Assembly (NCBI GenBank): GCA_016783865.1
Contig: JADHVS010000127.1
Span: 1 to 12,722, forward strand
Source: Bacteroidales bacterium
Lineage (GTDB): Bacteria; Bacteroidota; Bacteroidia; Bacteroidales; SM23-62
Reading direction: 5' to 3'
Length of the DNA: 12,722 nucleotides
Below the pieces are notes generated by a model. The model did not search any database. It was not told the origin of the DNA and saw only the letters and a program-made list of their open reading frames with translations. Below, in pieces: positions 7,477 to 12,722 of this stretch. The first letter of the stretch is position 1. Each line of letters begins with the position of its first letter. The translations under genes were made by a program, and so were the position numbers.

Positions 7477-7492
7477 TGGCATGTTTGTTGGG
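7477..7492 (+). promoter_or_regulatory. Sigma54 (RpoN) -24/-12 promoter for the permease genes
   Basis: TGGCATGTTTGTTGGG matches the sigma54 consensus TGGCACG-N4-TTGCW in the invariant -24 GG, the spacing, and TTG of the -12 box. Departures are T for C in the -24 box and GG rather than GC at -12. It points at the first permease and should start transcription near 7503. The adjacent gene encodes a sigma54 activator, which strongly supports the call. Confidence 0.7.
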
Positions 7493-7498
7493 AATGGA

Positions 7499-7556
7499 AG
7501 TAGACAGTAAACAGTAGACAGTAGACAGAAGAACGAAGAACGAAGAAACGAAGAAC
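7499..7556 (+). repeat. Heptamer repeat leader: four AGTAGAC-type then four GAAGAAC-type units
   Basis: Four units AGTAGAC, AGTAAAC, AGTAGAC, AGTAGAC (7499-7526) are followed by GAAGAAC, GAAGAAC, GAAGAAAC, GAAGAAC (7528-7556), and the permease ATG comes immediately after at 7557. The sigma54 start site is predicted near 7503, so the whole untranslated leader is made of repeats. The purine-rich GAAGAAC units occupy the ribosome-binding position. AGTAGAC is repeated again three times at 9966-9986. Confidence 0.85.
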
Positions 7557-9899
7557 ATGTTTATCAAGAATCTTATACTTGCAACAAGAATAATAGTAAG
7601 GCAGAAAGTCCATACTGCTGTCAATATCCTGGGACTGGCCTTCGGGATAGCTGTATCCATTCTGATCTTTCTGTGGGTTATGAACGAACTAAGCTATGAC
7701 AGGTTTTTTCCAAATGGCGACAGGATTTATAAAGTACTCACAAAAGACAGTTCAAATGTGGATGTTTTATGGATAGCAAGTCCTTTTCCACTGGCCCCGT
7801 CATTGTTCAACCTGTATCCTGAAGTGGTTGATTATACTCGCTTTTGGGAGGGTTCTGTCCTGGTTAAATATAAAGACAAACCCTATTACAGCCAAAATAT
7901 GGCATTGGTTGATCCGGGATTTTTCAGCATTTTTTCAATTGAGTTCATAGCCGGGAATCCCGAGACCGCTTTATCCGATCTCAGTAATGCTGTTATTACG
8001 GAAAAAGTAGCCCGGGATATTTTTGGGGATGAGGATCCGATGGGGAAAGTACTTTATTTGGAGAGCCATCCAATTACCATTACCGGTGTAATTAAAGATC
8101 CTCCCAGGAATTCTCATTTGCAATATTCTGCCCTGGGACACATCGGGAATGTTCCGGAATTAAGACTAAACAGCTGGTATTATGCCGGTCCTTCATATAT
8201 ATTGGTGCAGGAAGGAAAAAGGAAAGATGAAGTAGAGCAGGCTATTTTTGATTTTTACCGCACAATGGATCCTGAGACGGGGGGATACCCGTGTTTGCAA
8301 AATGTAGAAGAAATATACCTGAATGAAAATGGAAAGCCGGGCCGGATCAGACATGTGTATCTTTTTTCATTCATAGGTATACTGATCCTGGTGATCGCTT
8401 GTATGAATTACATCAATCTGAGTACAGCCAGGTTTACCCGCAGGGTCAAAGAAATTGGTATCAGAAAAGTTTTGGGAGCCAGTCGATCCCAAATTATAAG
8501 GATGTTTTTGGGAGAGGTGGTTTCCGTCGTTTTTATTAGCCTGTTTATAGCCCTGATCCTGGTTGAATTGATCCGGCCTTTATTTAATGCATATACAGGA
8601 AGGGAACTGATAATACAATATACCGATCCGGTATTTATGTCAGCAATCATTTGTATCGGGATCTTTACATCAATTATTTCAGGTGTATATCCTGCTCTTT
8701 CAGGTTCATCCCTGAATGCGGTGGATATACTGAAAGGTAAACTTGCCAGGGGGCTTAAGGGTAAACAGGTAAGGTCGGCTCTTATTGTATTTCAATATGT
8801 GATTTCTGTATCACTTATTATTTCAACCATCTATGCTAATAAGCAATTGAAGTATACCAGGAATATCGGATTGGGATACCAGTACGAACAAATCGTTACA
8901 TTACCATACAATTCTGATCTGGAGAAAAGTTTTGATGCCTTCAGAGAAGAACTATTAAAGAATCCAATGATCCTGAATGTAAGTGCATCTTCATTACTGC
9001 CCAATGATGTAAACTGGATTGTAAGCTTAGACTGGCCCGATAATCCAGACGATCAGGGAGTTCCCATCAATTATCTCACGGCAGATTATGAATTCATTGA
9101 GACTATGGGAATGGAGTTGGTAAGCGGAAGAAGCTTTTCCAGGTCTTTCCCGTCAGATGATTCCATTTCATATATCGTAAATGAGACAGCCGTTAAGGCA
9201 ATGGGACTGACCGATCCGGTGGGGGCCAGGGTAGAATTTATCCACAATGAATTTCCGGAACGGTTCAGAAAGGGTTATATCGTGGGTGTGGTAAAGGATT
9301 TTTACTTCAGGCCGTTAAGGGAATCTTCCGGTGCGTTTGCTATGAGGATATACAGGCCGTGGTATAATTATGTGCTGATTAAAGTCAATTTAACCGATAT
9401 TCCCGGAGTACTATCTTACATTGAGCAGGTTACCCATCAGTATGCCCCGGACTATCCATTTGAATATCAATTTTTTGATGAGAGTTTTGATGAGGTTTAC
9501 AAATCAGAGACTAAAATCAGTGTATTGTTTAAATATTTTGCTGTGATCGCCATCCTTCTTTCCATTCTGGGATTATATGGTTTGTCCTCATTTTCTGCTG
9601 AAAATAGAACCCAGGAAATTGCCATCCGGAAAGTAAATGGCGGAACATTACATTCTATCCTGAGGATGTTGTTGTTTGATTTCAGTAAACAGGTGTTGCT
9701 TGCCATCGCCATTTCGATACCAGTGTCATTATTCATTATTACCAGAATGATGCAAAACTATGCACACCATGCACCCGTCTCATGGTGGATATTTGTTGTT
9801 GCCGCATTCTCTGCATTAATTATTTCCCTGCTAACAGTGTATTATCATGCACTCAGTATATCGAGGAAAAATCCTGTGGAAAGCCTTCGATATGAATAA
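7557..9899 (+). CDS. FtsX/MacB-type ABC transporter permease (first of tandem pair)
   Basis: The 780-residue inner-membrane protein is a double-module permease with two MacB-like periplasmic domains and two FtsX membrane modules. Predicted helices lie at about 21-42, 266-288, 318-342, 357-380, 405-425, 656-677, 709-730 and 742-765, with large periplasmic domains at about 45-265 and 428-655. Each FtsX module has the cytoplasmic coupling motif: KEIGIRKVLGAS (298-309) and QEIAIRKVNGGT (686-697). The end SRKNPVESLRYE is typical of the family. Such proteins work with an ATPase of the MacB/LolD type in mechanotransmission, peptide or lipoprotein handling, or drug efflux; no ATPase gene is in the window. 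The start at 7557 fits the family opening (short basic helix, then the first membrane segment). It lies behind a sigma54 promoter divergent from the regulator, so its expression probably depends on the two-component system. Substrate unknown. Confidence 0.93.
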   Translation: MFIKNLILATRIIVRQKVHTAVNILGLAFGIAVSILIFLWVMNELSYDRFFPNGDRIYKVLTKDSSNVDVLWIASPFPLAPSLFNLYPEVVDYTRFWEGSVLVKYKDKPYYSQNMALVDPGFFSIFSIEFIAGNPETALSDLSNAVITEKVARDIFGDEDPMGKVLYLESHPITITGVIKDPPRNSHLQYSALGHIGNVPELRLNSWYYAGPSYILVQEGKRKDEVEQAIFDFYRTMDPETGGYPCLQNVEEIYLNENGKPGRIRHVYLFSFIGILILVIACMNYINLSTARFTRRVKEIGIRKVLGASRSQIIRMFLGEVVSVVFISLFIALILVELIRPLFNAYTGRELIIQYTDPVFMSAIICIGIFTSIISGVYPALSGSSLNAVDILKGKLARGLKGKQVRSALIVFQYVISVSLIISTIYANKQLKYTRNIGLGYQYEQIVTLPYNSDLEKSFDAFREELLKNPMILNVSASSLLPNDVNWIVSLDWPDNPDDQGVPINYLTADYEFIETMGMELVSGRSFSRSFPSDDSISYIVNETAVKAMGLTDPVGARVEFIHNEFPERFRKGYIVGVVKDFYFRPLRESSGAFAMRIYRPWYNYVLIKVNLTDIPGVLSYIEQVTHQYAPDYPFEYQFFDESFDEVYKSETKISVLFKYFAVIAILLSILGLYGLSSFSAENRTQEIAIRKVNGGTLHSILRMLLFDFSKQVLLAIAISIPVSLFIITRMMQNYAHHAPVSWWIFVVAAFSALIISLLTVYYHALSISRKNPVESLRYE

Positions 9900-9900
9900 A

Positions 9901-10045
9901 CCGTGAGTCGTGAGTCGTGAATCGTGAATCGGAAGACAAGTGAGTGGGTGGTGAGTGTGGGGAGAAGTAGACAGTAGACAGTAGACCACACTAAACTCCC
10001 ATCTCTCACACCTTCGACTCACGATTCACGACTCACGACTCACGG
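9901..10045. repeat. Inverted pair of heptamer repeat elements between the two permeases
   Basis: The left arm 9901-9931 (GTGAGTC, GTGAGTC, GTGAATC, GTGAATC units) and the right arm 10015-10045 are inverted copies that match at 30 of 31 positions. The 83-base centre holds GTGGGTGGTGAGTGTGG (9944-9960), three AGTAGAC units (9966-9986) and a diverged reverse copy of the GAGTG-rich part before the right arm. In RNA this could fold into a very stable stem between the two permease coding regions. The left copy starts one base after the first permease stop codon. Confidence 0.85.
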
Positions 10046-10120
10046 GATAGTTAATAAATCTTAAATTTTCAGAAGGCCTGTTTTTTTCCCCTATCTTTAA
10101 TTCGCATCAATCACAGGCAT

Positions 10121-12541
10121 ATGTTCCGGATAATTTTAAGGTTTACACTTCGTAATCTTAGAAAGAACATTTTTTATCAATTCATTAGTATAGGCGGATT
10201 GGTGACTGCCCTGACCAGTGCATTTTTTATCCTCGTATGGGTGAATCATGAAATGAGTTATGACCGGTTTCATCCGAAGGCCGACCGGCTATACAGGCTT
10301 TCCTTTGAATATGAGTTCCAGGATCATTATAGCCATTTTGCCAGGTGCTCCCAGGACTGGGTTTTATACCTGAAGGATTATTTTCCTGAAATTGAACAGG
10401 TGATCAGGCTGCAACCCATGAGAACAACTACTGTGCAAATTGAAGACAGTAAGTTCATCAATGAAAGGAATTTCGCGGCCGATTCAAGTTTTTTTGATGT
10501 ATTTGGTTATAAATTAAAGGAGGGCGACCCCAATTATGTTTTATCTGAGCCCAAATCGGTTGTAATAACCGAGTCGCTGGCTGAAACCTATTTCGGAGAA
10601 GATGATCCATTAGGACAACCACTATATTTTGGTCACCAATTCGATTCAATCCGTAACGTGTATACGGTAACAGGTATTATGGAGGATTTCCCGGTAAATT
10701 CTCATTTTCATGTGGATATCCTTGGTTCAATAGATGATCCCAAACAACACGTGGGTTGGGCTTTTATCTATGTTTTGCTCCATGAGGGAGCTGACCCCGG
10801 AGATATTTTAGACAAGTTTCCGGATTTTCTGAAGCAACGCATTCCTGAAGAGAATATCGAATATTGGTCTCCTCATTTACAAAAAATAACAGACATTCAT
10901 CTCCATTCTCATAAAGACCGAGAAATAGAGCACAATGGTAAGGCCGGGAATGTATATATCTTCATAATTGTTGCTATCATACTGATAATCATTGCATTTA
11001 TAAATTATGCGAACATCCAGCTGGCTGCAATCAATAAGAAACTGGGTTTTATATTTCTGAATCGCTTGGTGGGTGCCCGCATCCGGGATGTATCAAGGTT
11101 TATTGCCTTTGAGTCGGCCACTCACCAATTTATAGCCCTTCTGTTGTCTGTTTTAATACTCGTAATTGGTTTGCCATGGCTGAACAGGTATTTTGGCTTC
11201 AGTCTTGCTTTGGATCAATCCGTCGTATGGCTTCAGATAATGATCCTGGGTTTCATTATTGGCCTTCTGGGAGTATTGGCCGGAGCTTTGCCCGTTGTAT
11301 GGATCCGGTTTAAGGAGAAACTGTCGCGTCTTACCGGGAGCGTATTTTATGAATCTGGATTCAAAGCCATTGTGGCTGGTGGAGGTATTACCTGCAGGAA
11401 GGTCATGATCATTATCCAATTTACGGGTTCAATCATATTGATCCTCTGTACATTACTGGTGACTAAGCAGGTTAATTATATGCTGGATGGGGGAATCGGC
11501 AGTAATAATAAAGATATACTCATCCTGAAAAACCTGTCCCGTCCTGTCCTTGAAAAATACCCCGTTTTCAAGCAGGAGATATTGGAAAGTCCGCTGATCA
11601 AAGAAGTGAGTGCCAGCATGGAAGAGCCCGGACATGATGTGATGGATGCCATGGCCTATGAAATGGAGGGGAAGGATGAATCTCAGGAGGATGACTATAT
11701 TGGTGTGATGCCGGTAGATGACAGCTATTTGGATTTTTATGATATTACATTAATTGCTGGAAGGAATTTTCCTGATTACCAGGGAATGGAGGCCAACGAG
11801 TATTATATCCTGAATGAGGCAGCCTTGAAAAAGCTGGGTTTTGATTCCCCTGAGGAGGCACTTGGCAGATCATTCAGCCTGGTATTTTCTCAGTATCCTG
11901 AGATATTTAAGGGAGGACAGATAATTGGTGTGTGTAAAGACTTTCATTATTATTCTATGGCCACACCGGTAAAGCCATTGGTATTGTTTCAAAAGCACAT
12001 ATGGTTCTGGTGTTTTGCCATACGGATTGATGAAAATAATTTCCAGGAATCCATTGCATACCTATCTGAAACCTGGAGAAATATATACCCCGATTATCCT
12101 TTTGAATATCATTTTATTGATGATTTGTATACCACACTATACCAGACCGATATCCTGCAAACAAGGGTAATGAGCATTTTTGCTTTACTTACGATTCTCA
12201 TTGCCTGTCTGGGGCTGGCCGGACTGATGATGTATTCTGCAGAAATGAGGACAAAAGAAATTGGGATAAGGAAAGTGAATGGGGCAAGGATATTTCAGAT
12301 CTTGTATCTGTTGAACAAAAATATCCTGATCTGGATCATCGTTTCAATGATCATTGCCTTCCCGGCATCATTTTACATAATGACTAATTGGCTGCAAAAC
12401 TTTGAATTCAGAGTGGAAATTGAATGGACCGATTATATCATTACCGGTATATCGGTGTTTGTAATTGCCCTTATCTCAACTTCCATTCAATCATTCAGGG
12501 CAGCAACAAAAAATCCTGTGGTGAGCTTAAGATATGAATAA
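10121..12541 (+). CDS. FtsX/MacB-type ABC transporter permease (second of tandem pair)
   Basis: The 806-residue paralogue of the preceding gene has the same plan: a first helix (about 20-42), a periplasmic domain (about 45-275), three helices (about 278-300, 330-352 and 368-393), a helix at about 426-447, a second periplasmic domain (about 450-680), and three final helices (about 683-705, 732-753 and 771-790). The second coupling motif is intact (TKEIGIRKVNGAR, 711-723). The first is degenerate: NKKLGFIFLNRLVGAR (305-320) keeps only traces of EIGIRKxxGA. The halves may therefore contact the ATPase unequally. The C-terminus KNPVVSLRYE matches its neighbour. It starts 221 bp after the first permease. 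No sigma54 site is seen in the gap, so it is probably read from the promoter at 7477, through the inverted repeat. The ATG at 10121 lacks a clear Shine-Dalgarno. Substrate unknown. Confidence 0.92.
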   Translation: MFRIILRFTLRNLRKNIFYQFISIGGLVTALTSAFFILVWVNHEMSYDRFHPKADRLYRLSFEYEFQDHYSHFARCSQDWVLYLKDYFPEIEQVIRLQPMRTTTVQIEDSKFINERNFAADSSFFDVFGYKLKEGDPNYVLSEPKSVVITESLAETYFGEDDPLGQPLYFGHQFDSIRNVYTVTGIMEDFPVNSHFHVDILGSIDDPKQHVGWAFIYVLLHEGADPGDILDKFPDFLKQRIPEENIEYWSPHLQKITDIHLHSHKDREIEHNGKAGNVYIFIIVAIILIIIAFINYANIQLAAINKKLGFIFLNRLVGARIRDVSRFIAFESATHQFIALLLSVLILVIGLPWLNRYFGFSLALDQSVVWLQIMILGFIIGLLGVLAGALPVVWIRFKEKLSRLTGSVFYESGFKAIVAGGGITCRKVMIIIQFTGSIILILCTLLVTKQVNYMLDGGIGSNNKDILILKNLSRPVLEKYPVFKQEILESPLIKEVSASMEEPGHDVMDAMAYEMEGKDESQEDDYIGVMPVDDSYLDFYDITLIAGRNFPDYQGMEANEYYILNEAALKKLGFDSPEEALGRSFSLVFSQYPEIFKGGQIIGVCKDFHYYSMATPVKPLVLFQKHIWFWCFAIRIDENNFQESIAYLSETWRNIYPDYPFEYHFIDDLYTTLYQTDILQTRVMSIFALLTILIACLGLAGLMMYSAEMRTKEIGIRKVNGARIFQILYLLNKNILIWIIVSMIIAFPASFYIMTNWLQNFEFRVEIEWTDYIITGISVFVIALISTSIQSFRAATKNPVVSLRYE

Positions 12542-12542
12542 A

Positions 12543-12599
12543 CCGTGAATCGTGAATCGTGAATCGTGAATCGGAATATAAGCGAGTGGGTGGGGAGTG
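12543..12599 (+). repeat. Heptamer repeat element directly after the second permease
   Basis: Four perfect CGTGAAT units (12544-12571) are followed by CGGAATATAAG and CGAGTGGGTGGGGAGTGTG. This matches the copy that follows the first permease base for base apart from about seven substitutions over 65 bases, including the ATAAACCGTGA junction at the stop codon. The element thus sits at the same position relative to both paralogous genes. Confidence 0.85.
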
Positions 12600-12626
12600 T
12601 GATTAAAATAATTTATTCAGAAAGGC

Positions 12627-12647
12627 TCTATTCTATGATAGGATAGA
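12627..12647. promoter_or_regulatory. 21-bp near-palindrome in the spacer after the permeases
   Basis: TCTATTCTAT (12627-12636) and ATAGGATAGA (12638-12647) are reverse complements at nine of ten positions around a single G. It has operator-like geometry and no T-run. A weaker inverted pair GATACT / AGTATC follows at 12670-12701. No gene is recognisable between 12542 and the window end, so its target, if any, lies beyond the edge. Confidence 0.3.
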
Positions 12648-12722
12648 TAATCTATTTCAAGGTCTTGTTGATACTAAAGGGCTACATTGCTTTGGAGTAT
12701 CAAATATATCATTTTTAATTGC

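Noticed and set aside
7347..7660. Minus-strand open frames across the regulator-permease spacer with VYCLL-type repeats
   Set aside because: The repeated peptide is only the translation of the AGTAGAC heptamers; the frames run through promoters and overlap the first permease with no family signature.
9831..10022. Minus-strand frame of 63 codons over the permease spacer
   Set aside because: It is made of translated heptamer repeats and antisense permease sequence; no start signal or protein-like composition.
9901..10045. CRISPR array
   Set aside because: The repeats are directly adjacent seven-base units with no unique spacers and no cas genes nearby.
9901..10045. Intrinsic terminator ending the first permease transcript
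   Set aside because: The stem could form, but its arms are 83 bases apart and no T-run follows at 10046; it is better reported as an inverted repeat of unknown effect.
9901..10045. Insertion sequence
   Set aside because: No transposase frame fits in 145 bp and no flanking target duplication is visible; a non-autonomous element remains only a hypothesis.
10092..10099. Separate vegetative promoter for the second permease (TATCTTTA)
   Set aside because: It matches the -7 box at all but the last position, but no -33 TTG lies at the right distance, so it was not listed.

Overview
The window looks like chromosomal DNA from a member of the Bacteroidota, probably a Bacteroidales/Marinilabiliales-type environmental or gut bacterium. 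The signs are moderate GC, Bacteroidota-style vegetative promoter boxes (TTG, about 18-20 bp, TAnnTTTG), few Shine-Dalgarno sequences, a secreted or lipoprotein GH20 hexosaminidase, an Omp85-type outer-membrane barrel, and long tandem FtsX-type permeases of about 800 residues with NtrC-type control. Genus and species cannot be named from the sequence. Eight protein-coding genes are supported; one is cut by the left edge.

Layout. Positions 1-831 (minus) hold the N-terminal part of a BamA/TamA-like outer-membrane beta-barrel protein, directly downstream of a GH20 beta-N-acetylhexosaminidase (875-2515, minus). A 241-bp divergent spacer separates these from a stand-alone CHAD-domain protein (2757-3605, plus). 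That gene ends tail to tail, with a 4-bp overlap, against an exported metallo-beta-lactamase-fold hydrolase of the COG1237 type (3602-4420, minus). A 42-bp palindrome at 4489-4530 acts most plausibly as terminator of the next operon.

The right two thirds form one apparent regulatory and transport module. A minus-strand operon encodes a sigma54-dependent NtrC-type response regulator (5977-7350) and, overlapping its end, a PAS-containing membrane histidine kinase (4611-6008). Divergently, two large eight-helix FtsX/MacB-type permeases (7557-9899 and 10121-12541) run on the plus strand. The 206-bp control region between regulator and permeases carries a near-consensus sigma54 promoter facing the permeases. 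It also carries a 17-bp palindrome that overlaps the -33 box of a vegetative promoter facing the regulator. The kinase has two transmembrane helices joined by only about four residues, like intramembrane-sensing kinases of the Bce type that work with FtsX-type permeases. The simplest model is that kinase and regulator switch on the permeases through sigma54 when the membrane or the transporter signals stress. No ATPase, adaptor or outer-membrane channel gene is inside the window.

A second theme is a family of seven-base tandem repeats between genes (units such as GTGAATC, AGTAGAC, GAAGAAC and GTGAACG). Copies sit directly after both permease stop codons, as a 31-bp inverted pair between the two permeases, throughout the leader between the sigma54 promoter and the first permease, and upstream of the hexosaminidase; a related 16-bp repeat precedes the outer-membrane gene. 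They look like one dispersed repeat element and are the least explained structure here.
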